Shown here: positions 38,645 to 46,563 of the stretch, one piece after another
Numbering within the stretch: position 1 is the first letter of the stretch
Layout of the letters: every line of letters starts with the position of its first letter
From: Rhodocytophaga aerolata
GTDB taxonomy: Bacteria; Bacteroidota; Bacteroidia; Cytophagales; 172606-1
Direction of reading: 5' to 3'
Assembly: GCF_030503435.1 (NCBI RefSeq)
Contig: NZ_JAUKPO010000003.1
Coordinates: 62,001 to 126,000 of the forward strand
Length of the DNA: 64,000 nt
Notes under the pieces: model-generated
What the model was told of the DNA's origin: nothing
The model's database searches: none
Seen by the model: the letters and a program-made list of their open reading frames with translations, nothing else
Position numbers and translations under genes: made by a program

Positions 38645-39070
38645 TTATAATTGTCCTTTACTTTCTGCAAAGGTGGCTATCAGGAATTGCTTTTTAAGTT
38701 TGTCTGTTCCTTCCATTACCCGGTAATACACGATCTGGTCGGTATTTACAACTTCCAACCGTAAAAAATACACATCACTTTGTTCTTTCAACACTCCAAT
38801 CACTTTGAAGATCTGTCCCTGCTTTGCTTTGTAAATATTCTCTGGCGAGGAATGCTTAATAGCATTGTAGGTAAATCCGGTGTGTTTGAGATTTCCTTTT
38901 CCATCAACTACGTCCATCGGATGCTTCAACAGCAACACCATATCTATATAAGAATAAATGACTGGAAGCGCAGATGTAGGGTTATGAACTGTTTTAACAG
39001 CTTTCGGTTTGTTTTCTGCATTTACAGAAAATATAACCATGCATAACAGGTAGGTCAGAAGATGTTTCAT
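38645..39070 (-). CDS. hypothetical secreted protein
   Basis: A 141-residue protein with a signal peptide (about residues 1-18, ending near SVNAE). The rest is a small mixed alpha/beta domain without motifs I recognise; it contains NIYKAKQGQIFKVIGVLKEQSDVYFLRLEV, which reads like a small beta-barrel or SH3-like segment. It follows the MORN-repeat gene at 142 bp on the same strand, so the two may share a transcript with this gene first. Function unknown. Confidence 0.6.
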   Translation of the reverse strand: MKHLLTYLLCMVIFSVNAENKPKAVKTVHNPTSALPVIYSYIDMVLLLKHPMDVVDGKGNLKHTGFTYNAIKHSSPENIYKAKQGQIFKVIGVLKEQSDVYFLRLEVVNTDQIVYYRVMEGTDKLKKQFLIATFAESKGQL

Positions 39071-39446
39071 ATCTATGGATACACCTGATTTTCATTGGGT
39101 AACCTACCATTGGCTTACCTGCATTCTATAACTTATTGATTAATATCTTACATAGGCCTAAATTCCCTTTAACTGTAATGCCGTTACTACTGAGTTTGTA
39201 TTTTTAATTAAGCAAAAAAATATCCCAAATCAAAATATTATTCCGAAAATTTTTAATTATCGAAATTTAATTTTATTAAGTAAATAATATTTGGCTTTTT
39301 AAGGCTAATGGCTTGAAAAAGTTTTGTGTATTCAATAAAACATATATAGATTTTTCGGTTACCAATTTTTTTAGGAAAAACACTCTTCACAAAAACGAAA
39401 AGAGGCCCCATAGAGGCCTCTTTTACTATCCGTTATTATCTGGTGC
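39071..39446. other. AT-rich intergenic region
   Basis: This 376 bp spacer is strongly AT-rich between 39180 and 39360 and contains the terminator of the DUF4142 gene at its right end. A promoter for the leftward gene at 39070 is expected here but no clear TAnnTTTG was found. Confidence 0.45.
39398..39424 (-). terminator. hairpin terminator of the DUF4142 gene
   Basis: AAAAGAGGCC and GGCCTCTTTT form a 10 bp stem with a 7-base loop; on the minus strand the T-rich 3' side is followed by CGTTTTTG. It is 23 bases after the stop codon at 39447. Confidence 0.8.
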
Positions 39447-40142
39447 TTAGTTGTTTCTTTTAGATTTAGGAATACCAATGGTATCCATATCCATTTTCTG
39501 AGCGGCTTCTTTTTTAGTTTCCGCCATATCGTTATGTGAACGCAGGGTAGGCAATGTTTTAGAAGCAAAGGCTTTCACTTCAGCATCTACATCATCTTCC
39601 TCAGAAATATCTTCGAATAATTCCACATCCTTCTCATGTGCTTTGTGCATGGCCTCCATGTATTCAGCGTCGAAATCGGTGCCGGTTTCTTCCCGCAAAT
39701 CTTCTATTTTATCCAGATGTTCTTTATCCAAAGAAGTGGGCAAGGTAATATTCTTTTTAGCAGCCAGTGCTTTCAGCTCGCTGTTAGCTTTGGTATGGTC
39801 GTCTTTCATCTTCTTAGCAAACTCTTTCACCGATTGGCTAGAGGCTTTTTGTAAAGCCAGTTCAGAAGCTTGCAATTCAAACATACCACTGGCAGCCGCT
39901 TTCATCATAAATTCTGCATCATCTTCTTTATCGTCAGAAGTGCTGTTTGCCATTGCATCATTATTTTCTATTTTATCTTCATTGGCGTCCTCAGCAGCTT
40001 CCATCGGATCACGTTCCATAGTATTAGCATCTGAAGCAGCAGCAGTTTCTGCATCATTAGTGGCTCGTTGGCCTGAATCACATGCAGCAAAGCCAAAACA
40101 TAGGGCGGCTGCAAGCATACCATTCATTACTATCTTTTTCAT
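39447..40142 (-). CDS. DUF4142 domain lipoprotein
   Basis: A 231-residue protein with a lipobox (FAAC, lipidated Cys21). An acidic linker (about residues 22-75, rich in Asp, Glu, Ala, Asn) precedes a DUF4142 four-helix ferritin-like domain (about 78-215), recognisable from ELALQKASSQSVKEFAKKMKDDHTKANSELKALAAKK. In other members this domain is found in the envelope and is linked to stress conditions, but its biochemical role is unknown. The C-terminus (KMDMDTIGIPKSKRNN) is a short basic tail. Single-gene unit with its own terminator. Confidence 0.85.
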   Translation of the reverse strand: MKKIVMNGMLAAALCFGFAACDSGQRATNDAETAAASDANTMERDPMEAAEDANEDKIENNDAMANSTSDDKEDDAEFMMKAAASGMFELQASELALQKASSQSVKEFAKKMKDDHTKANSELKALAAKKNITLPTSLDKEHLDKIEDLREETGTDFDAEYMEAMHKAHEKDVELFEDISEEDDVDAEVKAFASKTLPTLRSHNDMAETKKEAAQKMDMDTIGIPKSKRNN

Positions 40143-40282
40143 ATTGTTAACTTATTAAGTTTAAGGTTAAGTTTGTTTAGCACTTTATGTGCATTTCGGA
40201 GTGTATATACGGATAAAAACAAGTAGGGTTATAGGGGCTTTAATACGTTGCATGTATCCTCTATCGATAGTAAATCCGTTAA

Positions 40283-40319
40283 AACAATAAACCCGTAAGG
40301 ATATATCAGCCTTACGGGT
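40283..40319 (-). terminator. hairpin terminator of the response regulator gene
   Basis: ACCCGTAAGG and CCTTACGGGT form a perfect 10 bp stem; on the minus strand the 3' side is followed by TTATTGTTTT. It starts 41 bases after the stop at 40360. Confidence 0.8.
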
Positions 40320-40359
40320 GTGTCTGGTAACCTATTAGTTACAATAGTTGCCTCATAAA

Positions 40360-41523
40360 TTACCGGTTTAAACCGGCATACAATGAAGCATCTTCTTCGG
40401 TTATTTCTGTGCCGCTCATAATGACCAGCCGCTCTACTACATTTCTTAATTCCCGGATGTTGCCAGACCAATGCAAGCTTTGCAGATAAGCCAAAGCTTC
40501 TGGAGTGATTTTCTTGGGACTATTTCCATAATCTTCGGCAATATCTTTCAGAAACTTCTCTACCAATAATGGAATATCGTCCTTGCGTTCATCCAGAGAC
40601 GGCACATGAATGAGTATAACACTCAGGCGGTGGTACAAATCTTCGCGGAAACGGTTCTCGGCTATTTCTTTCTTCAGGTCTTTGTTAGTGGCTGCCAGTA
40701 CCCGTACGTTTACTTTTATTTCTTTGTCGCCACCGACGCGGGTAATTTTGTGCTCCTGCAATGCCCGTAGTACTTTGGCCTGAGCAGATAAACTCATATC
40801 GCCAATCTCATCCAGAAACAGGGTGCCATTGTTGGCTAGTTCAAATTTCCCAATCCGTTGTTTAACAGCAGAAGTAAAAGAACCTTTTTCATGCCCAAAT
40901 AATTCACTCTCAATTAGTTCGCTAGGAATGGCAGCACAGTTAACTTCTACTAAAGGGGCTTGTGCCCGGTTGCTTTTTTCGTGCAGCCATCTGGCTACTA
41001 GCTCTTTTCCAGCGCCATTGGCCCCAGTAATTAACACACGGGCATCGGTCGGGGCAACTTTGTCTATCGCTTCTTTTACTTTCCGGATGGGGGCAGACTC
41101 TCCTACAATATCAAACGTTTTGCTTACTTTCTTGCGCAGCACTTTGGTTTCTGTAACCAGCGAAGATTTATCCATTGCATTTCTTACTGTCAGTAGCAGA
41201 CGGTTAAGATCTGGCGGTTTTTGAATAAAATCATAGGCTCCTTTTTTGGTGGCATCCACTGCTGTTTCAATGGTACCATGTGCCGATATCATAATAAATT
41301 GTGCTTCTTTACCTAGTTCGGTAGCTTTGGCTAATACTTCCATGCCATCCATTTTAGGCATTTTTATATCGCACAGCACTACATCATAGTCATTTTTGGT
41401 AAACATTTCCAGGCCTTCTTCTCCGTCTTTTGCCTCATCTACCTGGTATTTTTCATATTCCAGTATTTCGCGTAAAGTGTAGCGAATACTTTTTTCGTCG
41501 TCAATAATGAGAATTTTTGCCAT
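40360..41523 (-). CDS. sigma-54-dependent response regulator (NtrC family) without DNA-binding domain
   Basis: A 387-residue two-component regulator. The receiver domain (1-115) has the acidic pair D8/D9, the phospho-acceptor D52 and K102. The AAA+ sigma-54 activation domain (about 138-370) has Walker A GANGAGKE at 167-174, and Walker B GTLFLDEIGD near 233-242. The sigma-54 contact loop reads GSFTSA (214-219) instead of GAFTGA. The protein stops about 20 residues after the AAA+ lid (NIRELRNVVERL) and has no Fis-type helix-turn-helix, and none is encoded downstream in another frame. It may therefore activate from solution or through another DNA-binding protein. The cognate histidine kinase is not in the window. 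Its targets are unknown; the -24/-12 promoters elsewhere in the window are candidates. Confidence 0.92.
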   Translation of the reverse strand: MAKILIIDDEKSIRYTLREILEYEKYQVDEAKDGEEGLEMFTKNDYDVVLCDIKMPKMDGMEVLAKATELGKEAQFIMISAHGTIETAVDATKKGAYDFIQKPPDLNRLLLTVRNAMDKSSLVTETKVLRKKVSKTFDIVGESAPIRKVKEAIDKVAPTDARVLITGANGAGKELVARWLHEKSNRAQAPLVEVNCAAIPSELIESELFGHEKGSFTSAVKQRIGKFELANNGTLFLDEIGDMSLSAQAKVLRALQEHKITRVGGDKEIKVNVRVLAATNKDLKKEIAENRFREDLYHRLSVILIHVPSLDERKDDIPLLVEKFLKDIAEDYGNSPKKITPEALAYLQSLHWSGNIRELRNVVERLVIMSGTEITEEDASLYAGLNR

Positions 41524-41547
41524 ACACTGTATAAAATTAGTAGGTTC

Positions 41548-41600
41548 TAAAAAATTAAAAGATTAGAGAATGGATGATCTTCCAACTTCTAATCTTTTAA
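41548..41600 (-). terminator. hairpin terminator of rnpB
   Basis: On the minus strand TTAAAAGATTAGA and TCTAATCTTTTAA form a 13 bp stem with a 20-base loop, followed by TTTTTT. It lies 18 bases beyond the 3' end of the RNase P RNA and 25 bases before the response regulator start codon. Confidence 0.7.
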
Positions 41601-41735
41601 CGGCATTGAATAATAAAAAGCAAGCCTGTAAGCCGGGTTCTGTCCTTTTTTGCAAAAGGTCTTATCATTTATCTAGGCACAGCTTCACAGCTGCACTCCA
41701 TCAACCTACCCGCTGGCCAAGAGCGAGCAGCCCTT

Positions 41736-41799
41736 TAGCAATGACTAATGAAGAAACATTAATGACTACTCATTATTTATTAATCACTAACCATTGCTA
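41736..41799 (-). repeat. AT-rich repeat hairpin in the P16/P17 region of rnpB
   Basis: The outer arms TAGCAATG and CATTGCTA pair, and the inner arms are imperfect complements made of AATGAnTA-type units. It adds roughly 60 bases between the AATAGGCTGGC and GGCCAGC segments of the RNA. Confidence 0.6.
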
Positions 41800-41896
41800 T
41801 GCCAGCCTATTTGGTCTTTCAACTCGTAAGGTTTACCTATGCCCTGCCTGTCGCCAGCCAGGCGGTGCGCTCTTACCGCACCTTTTCACCCTTACT

Positions 41897-41970
41897 TTTA
41901 TAATGAATAATAAAGAATGATAAATGAATATTTTTAGGTAGTCATTATGCATTAATCAGTACTCATTACA
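41897..41970 (-). repeat. AT-rich repeat hairpin in the P12 position of rnpB
   Basis: Two 26-base arms beginning AATGAATAATAAAG and, on the other strand, AATGAGTACTGATT match at most positions and fold back on each other. It replaces the short P12 hairpin between ACCGCC and AAGGGTGAAA. Confidence 0.6.
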
Positions 41971-42154
41971 AAGGCGGTAATTTTCTGTGGCACTATCTGT
42001 CATTCCGTTGCCAGAATGCCTTCCCGTTAGGAAGTACGATGCTCTGTGTTGCCCGGACTTTCCTCTCCTCTGCCGGAGCAGAGCAGCGATAAGACGGCTT
42101 GCTTTCTGCAAATATGCTCTCTATTAACTGTAATATCAACAGCTTAGTTTCAAA

Positions 42155-42991
42155 TTATATTTTCTGCTTGTCATGGAACGCCAGCAAAGGTATGTTAGTA
42201 TGGAAGGCAGCTGTTTTGGTAAGACTTTTGTTGATAAACGAGCCAAAAAAACCTCTTTTTCGGGTACCCATGGCCAGTAAATCTATTTTCTCAGCAGTTA
42301 CATATTGCTGCAGGCCTTCTACAACATCTTCGTGCTCTATTTCATGGAAAGCAAAGTTACCCTGGGGTATTTCTGTTTTTAACTTTTGCTTAAACTCTTC
42401 CACAATGGCTTCTTTCGTGCTGTCTTTGGGAGTACGCACGTGTAAAATCTGGATAGTTGCTCCAAGAATATCTGCCATAGCTGATAACTCTTTTAATACT
42501 TCGATATTATTAAATGAGTAGGTAGTAGCAAATACAATTTTATTGAGTTCATGCAAAGGAGCTTTGTAAGGCACAGCCAGCACTGGGCAATCGGTTACTT
42601 CTTCAATAACAGTGGCGGTATTACTACCGAAGATTAATTCCTTCAATCCTGTAGCTCCATGTGTGCCCATCACAATTAAATCTATGTCCAAATCTTGTAC
42701 TACGGCCTGTATCTGCACATTGAGTGTGCCATATTTGGAAACAGTTTTTACTTTTACACCTTCGTTGGCCGGATCAATTTTTATTTTACTTTCCAGCTCA
42801 ATTAGGGCTTTTTTAGAATCATTTTTTAATATGTCGCGGATGTTGCGGTGCATCGTACTATTGCCCGGCGACGGATAGGTAACATTCAGCAGGGTGAGGG
42901 TAGCGCCTGTTTTTTTGGCTAAATAAAGCGCATATTTCAGTGCATTTTCTGCACTATCAGAAAAATCGGTAGGTAATAATATGCTTTTCAT
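42155..42991 (-). CDS. universal stress protein (two UspA domains)
   Basis: A 278-residue cytoplasmic protein with two UspA domains in tandem: residues 1-145 and about 150-275. The first domain begins MKSILLPTDFSDSAENALKYAL and has the nucleotide-binding motif GTHGATGLKELIFGSNTATVIEE (a G-2X-G-9X-G-S/N type motif). The second keeps GTRKRGFFGSFINKSLTKTAA, a degenerate form of the same loop. Such proteins bind ATP or AMP and support survival under stress. It is the gene directly upstream of rnpB, 50 bases away on the same strand. Confidence 0.9.
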   Translation of the reverse strand: MKSILLPTDFSDSAENALKYALYLAKKTGATLTLLNVTYPSPGNSTMHRNIRDILKNDSKKALIELESKIKIDPANEGVKVKTVSKYGTLNVQIQAVVQDLDIDLIVMGTHGATGLKELIFGSNTATVIEEVTDCPVLAVPYKAPLHELNKIVFATTYSFNNIEVLKELSAMADILGATIQILHVRTPKDSTKEAIVEEFKQKLKTEIPQGNFAFHEIEHEDVVEGLQQYVTAEKIDLLAMGTRKRGFFGSFINKSLTKTAAFHTNIPLLAFHDKQKI

Positions 42992-43082
42992 AGACGATTA
43001 CTTTCTAAACTTCTATACTAGGTTGAAAAAGAAGAATGTAGTTTACAAACTTTGAAGTAAAATTGAAAATATTCCTTCTACT

Positions 43083-44459
43083 TTACATCTTTTTCACAGC
43101 TTTTTTATGCATTTGCAGATAGGTGTTATATTCTTTGCGGGCATTCTCCAACTCTCTTAGTATAATAAGCCTTTTACGGATAATAGCCGCTACTTGGCTT
43201 TTTCTGCTACGAACTATCGAAGCAAAGGTCCAGTTTTGATAAAAACTAACAAGGTAATTCCAATAATGTAATACAAAAAATCCACTAATTGGCAAACTAC
43301 CTGCATAGGCGGCTGTATACCATCCAGAAGGGCTGATCAGCTGATGAAACAGGTGTACCTGCAAACTATAGCATAGGCTAAAGCTGAATATGCCAATAGT
43401 CATCATAAGGGGCGCTCTGTATACTTTATCCCGTATAATAAGGCTAGCCACTTTAGATGGAATGATATAAGGTATATAATTGTTAATCAAGCCATACAGA
43501 TAAAGAGGAAAACCTAGTAGGATGTATAGGATTGATATAAAAATAGTGTAAAACCCCTTGCGGTTATCTTTTTTATGAAAGACTTCTTCCTCTAATCGAA
43601 GTTGCCTTAAGCTATTCTGGTAGTCTGCTAAGTTTGCCTGGATCTGCTGTACTCTGGCAGGTGCTTTCTCTTCGAAAAACCGGATAGCTTCCAGTATGTT
43701 TTTAGTTAACAGAAACTCCTGTTCTGGCTCTTCCTCATTTATATTCAGTTCCTTCACCAGGCGGCTTTTGTACACAGCCTCAATATTCGCAGCCAAGGCA
43801 TCTTCTTCCTGGGTCCTGGTAATAATCACGTGTTTTTCCAGCCGGAGGCGCATCTGCTCTGTTAACTGGTTCACGGCTTCTACCGGATCTTTCAGATACG
43901 CGGAAGCGTACTCTGCTACAGCAATAGGAGCATCTATATTGACAAATAATTCGCTGCGGAACCGAATAGGGTCAGAGTAATTTAAGCCAATGGTAAGAAT
44001 TTGTACACCCAGCGTAAACTCATGTTCTGCTTCGGCGCCCAGAGCGATGCGGGCTGTACCAGTTTTTAGTTTTCGAAGCCTTCTTTCATGCACACTGCTC
44101 CCTTCCGGAAAAATAAGCAGGGTGCCTTTATTTGCCAGAAAATCAAAACATTTGGCAAAAGAAGCCCGGTTATCTGGCGCCTGACCGTTTACGTCTTCTT
44201 TGCGGTAAATTGGAATCATATGCATTTTTCCCAGCAACCAGCCAATAAAGGGATTTTTAAATACAGAGCCATTCGTGAGGAAATATACTTGCTGCGGCAG
44301 AATAGAGGCAATTACAATGGGGTCCATAAAGGTATTCGGATGATTGGACACTACTAGTAAAGGTCCGTTTTTAGGAATGGCTCCTTTTATCTGCACATGA
44401 ATATCTTTGTAAAAGACCCGTAAAGCTAGTTGCACAATCAGTTTCAACAAAGCGTACAT
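43083..44459 (-). CDS. 1-acyl-sn-glycerol-3-phosphate acyltransferase-like protein (PlsC family)
   Basis: A membrane-bound acyltransferase that should transfer an acyl chain onto a lysophospholipid or a related lipid. The PlsC motifs are present: NHPNTFMD (HX4D catalytic motif), FPEGSSVHERRLRKLKTG (substrate-binding motif III) and a following hydrophobic GVQILTIGLNYSDP. The protein is about 458 residues, longer than PlsC (about 240). The extra C-terminal half has a helical soluble part (about 230-295) and four or five membrane helices, a form seen in Bacteroidota. I start at ATG 44459 (MYALLKLIVQ); the frame is open further to a GTG at 44510, but the added residues have no family support. Confidence 0.85.
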   Translation of the reverse strand: MYALLKLIVQLALRVFYKDIHVQIKGAIPKNGPLLVVSNHPNTFMDPIVIASILPQQVYFLTNGSVFKNPFIGWLLGKMHMIPIYRKEDVNGQAPDNRASFAKCFDFLANKGTLLIFPEGSSVHERRLRKLKTGTARIALGAEAEHEFTLGVQILTIGLNYSDPIRFRSELFVNIDAPIAVAEYASAYLKDPVEAVNQLTEQMRLRLEKHVIITRTQEEDALAANIEAVYKSRLVKELNINEEEPEQEFLLTKNILEAIRFFEEKAPARVQQIQANLADYQNSLRQLRLEEEVFHKKDNRKGFYTIFISILYILLGFPLYLYGLINNYIPYIIPSKVASLIIRDKVYRAPLMMTIGIFSFSLCYSLQVHLFHQLISPSGWYTAAYAGSLPISGFFVLHYWNYLVSFYQNWTFASIVRSRKSQVAAIIRKRLIILRELENARKEYNTYLQMHKKAVKKM

Positions 44460-44714
44460 AGGAATGAATATTGACGTGTGATGAATGAACAATAGGTAGA
44501 AATGGTACACTAATCATTGAGTGCACTCCTTGTATAAATCTTTTGCCCTCAAGGCCGGGCAGGCCTCGCCTTTGCAAAACCGCTCTATAGAATCCGCACA
44601 TACCTGCTCCCTATGCCGAAGATTCAATAAGGCGGCTTATGTAAAGGCTGTTATCAGTTGCTATTAATTTGAATTTTAGCTGGAAAATAACATTTAATTA
44701 TTCGTCCATACTCA

Positions 44715-46061
44715 TTAATCAATCCTCATCGGTTTCGGTAATCTGGCTTGCATGAGGAAAAAGAAGCCTATGGCGAAAAACACAATCATGAAGGCGGCAC
44801 TGTTGCGCATGCTGCCGGTCAGTTGCAGGATAAGGCCATACGAGAAAGTACCCAATACAATCGCCAGTTTTTCGCTTACATCATATAAACTAAAATAAGA
44901 GGCCGTATCCTGTGTATTAACTGGAATAAGTTTGGCATAGGTAGAACGGGATACCGACTGAATACCTCCCATAACCAGGCCTAGGAAAGCTGCCAGTATG
45001 TAAAACTGGGTTTCGGTTTGCAGGAAATAGGCACCGATACATACCCCAGCCCATATCACGATAGCAATGGCTATGGATAATTTATTTCCCTTTACTGTGG
45101 CAATTCTGGCAAATACCTGGGCACCCAAAATAGCCACGATCTGCAGAATAAGTACAGTTAGTATTAGTTTGTCTCCAGCCAGGTGTATTTCCGCCTCTCC
45201 ATACAAAGGGGCCAGTAGCATTACTGTTTGTACGCCCATGCTATAGAAAAAGAAGGCACTTAAAAACCGCAAGGTAGGCACCTGATTAACTAAGTTCTTC
45301 ACTACTTTTGATAACTCATGAAAGCCTTTGGTTAATACCCCGGAACTGACTTTATGATGCGTAGGTATATCTTTCAGGTAGTAAAATGCAATCTGCGAGA
45401 AAGAAAGCCACCAGATACCCACCATCAGAAATGCCAGCCGCGTTGCCTGCAATTTCCCTGCATCTGTATTGGCCATGCCTACCAGTTCCGGATTAGAAAT
45501 AATAACCACATTCACTAACAAGAGCACCACACTGCCAATGTAGCCCATAGAAAAGCCTCGGGCACTGATTTTATCCATCCGGTCGGGCGTGACTATCTCT
45601 GGCAGAAAGGCATTGTAGAATACCAAGGCTCCCGCATACCCAATACTTGCCAGTACCGAACAAATAATACCATACGCTACATTTTCTCCGGTAAATAAGT
45701 ACAGACTCAGGCAAGCCAGGGAACCCAGATAGGTAAAGAACTGCATAAACCGTTTTTTCTTTCCACTATAATCCGCAATACCCGACAAAACAGGTGATAA
45801 CACAACTATTACCAGAAAAGAAAAGGAGATGGCATAACTATACAGCACCGTATTTTGTACTTCTACGCCAAAGAAATTCACTACTTCCCCATTATAGGCC
45901 GCACGGGTAACTGCACTGTAGTACACCGGAAATATAGTAGCGGTAATAGTCAGATTGTATACCGAATTAGCCCAATCGTAGGAACACCAGGCATTCACTA
46001 CTTTTTTATTGTTTTTATATACGTCCGGCTGTGCCGCCACCGGCTGAATGGGATGAGTCAT
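44715..46061 (-). CDS. MFS transporter, UMF1 family
   Basis: A 448-residue inner-membrane transporter with about 12 helices. The N-terminal motif NAWCSYDWANSVYNLTITATIFPVYY is characteristic of the UMF1 (vacuole effluxer Atg22-like/BtlA) family, and a central loop between helices 6 and 7 (KDIPTHHKVSSGVLTKGFHEL) divides the two halves. The substrate of bacterial members is unknown; the fungal relative exports amino acids from the vacuole. The YiaA/B gene lies 30 bases upstream on the same strand and has a good promoter, so the two probably form an operon. Confidence 0.87.
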   Translation of the reverse strand: MTHPIQPVAAQPDVYKNNKKVVNAWCSYDWANSVYNLTITATIFPVYYSAVTRAAYNGEVVNFFGVEVQNTVLYSYAISFSFLVIVVLSPVLSGIADYSGKKKRFMQFFTYLGSLACLSLYLFTGENVAYGIICSVLASIGYAGALVFYNAFLPEIVTPDRMDKISARGFSMGYIGSVVLLLVNVVIISNPELVGMANTDAGKLQATRLAFLMVGIWWLSFSQIAFYYLKDIPTHHKVSSGVLTKGFHELSKVVKNLVNQVPTLRFLSAFFFYSMGVQTVMLLAPLYGEAEIHLAGDKLILTVLILQIVAILGAQVFARIATVKGNKLSIAIAIVIWAGVCIGAYFLQTETQFYILAAFLGLVMGGIQSVSRSTYAKLIPVNTQDTASYFSLYDVSEKLAIVLGTFSYGLILQLTGSMRNSAAFMIVFFAIGFFFLMQARLPKPMRID

Positions 46062-46091
46062 GAGGGTAATATACTGAAATTGGGAGGTTTA

Positions 46092-46367
46092 TTAAACAGA
46101 TTCGTACTCTTTTAAAATCTTTTCTGTCTTTGCCCCGGTAATGCGGTTAATTAACTTTTGGGTTTCATGATCGTCGCGGATGGTTTTGGCTAAGGTGAAG
46201 CAGGAGGCTACCAGAAAAATGGTCCCCATCATTAAATAGCCTTTTATCCACAGGTCTACTGGCACATGATAAATACCTATCAACATCAATCCAAACGATA
46301 AGATAAACGAAGCCCACACTTGCATCCGGAAGGCGCCGGTATTTTTGGTAATTACATTGTTCTCCAT
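46092..46367 (-). CDS. YiaA/YiaB family inner membrane protein
   Basis: A 91-residue protein with two membrane helices (about residues 15-33 and 41-60) of the YiaAB two-helix domain: FRMQVWASFILSFGLMLIGIYHVPVDLWIKGYLMMGTIFLVASCF is the defining stretch. A cytoplasmic charged tail (DDHETQKLINRI...) follows. Members have no proven function. It is the first gene of a probable operon with the UMF1 transporter. Confidence 0.85.
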   Translation of the reverse strand: MENNVITKNTGAFRMQVWASFILSFGLMLIGIYHVPVDLWIKGYLMMGTIFLVASCFTLAKTIRDDHETQKLINRITGAKTEKILKEYESV

Positions 46368-46393
46368 ATGAGTTATTTGTTTTAGTGATGCAT

Positions 46394-46423
46394 CAAAAGT
46401 AGACGGAAAACAGGTACAGCAAA
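46394..46423 (-). promoter_or_regulatory. Bacteroidota-type promoter of the YiaA/B-UMF1 operon
   Basis: On the minus strand TTTG (46423-46420), an 18 bp spacer and TACTTTTG (46401-46394) match the -33/-7 consensus. The element ends 27 bases before the start codon at 46367. Confidence 0.55.
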
Positions 46424-46563
46424 AACAAAGATATATTCTAGCAAGACTTTTAAAATCAATTATAAATTGATATAAATAATTGATTTATATTAATTTATAT
46501 GTTTATAGTACGGACTTTTAGAAATCTCAAAAATCTGTTAAATTTATAGCTCAATTAAACACT

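Larger units (their letters stand above)
41618..42104 (-). ncRNA. rnpB: RNase P RNA (M1 RNA), bacterial type A, with two AT-rich expansions
   Basis: This is the catalytic RNA that removes the 5' leader of tRNA precursors. On the minus strand the ends AAGCAAGCC and GGCTTGCTT pair as P1. The conserved cores are all readable: GAGGAAAGTCCGGGC, ACAGA followed by ACCGCC, AAGGGTGAAAAGGTGCGGTA, AGAGCGCACCG, GACCAAATAGG, CCTAGATAAATGA and ACAGAACCCGGCTTA. The gene is about 487 bases, where about 375-400 is usual. The extra length lies in two hairpins built from ATTCATTA-like repeats: 41897-41970, in the position of helix P12, and 41736-41799, in the P16/P17 region. Both are placed where length varies naturally, so the RNA should still be active. 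Its promoter should lie in the end of the universal stress protein gene. Confidence 0.93.

Noticed and set aside
40229-40471. Open frame at the 3' end of the sigma-54 regulator gene, checked as a lost helix-turn-helix after a frameshift
   Set aside because: Its translation has no Fis-type HTH pattern, and a good terminator follows the regulator stop codon.
41570-41920. A 116-codon rightward open frame over the RNase P RNA region
   Set aside because: It runs antisense to rnpB; all conserved RNase P RNA cores are readable on the other strand, and the translated sequence looks like no protein family.
44511-44714. GC-richer intergenic stretch with short palindromes between the acyltransferase and UMF1 genes, checked as tRNA, SRP RNA or other RNA gene
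   Set aside because: No cloverleaf, TTCGA loop or SRP core motif could be found on either strand.
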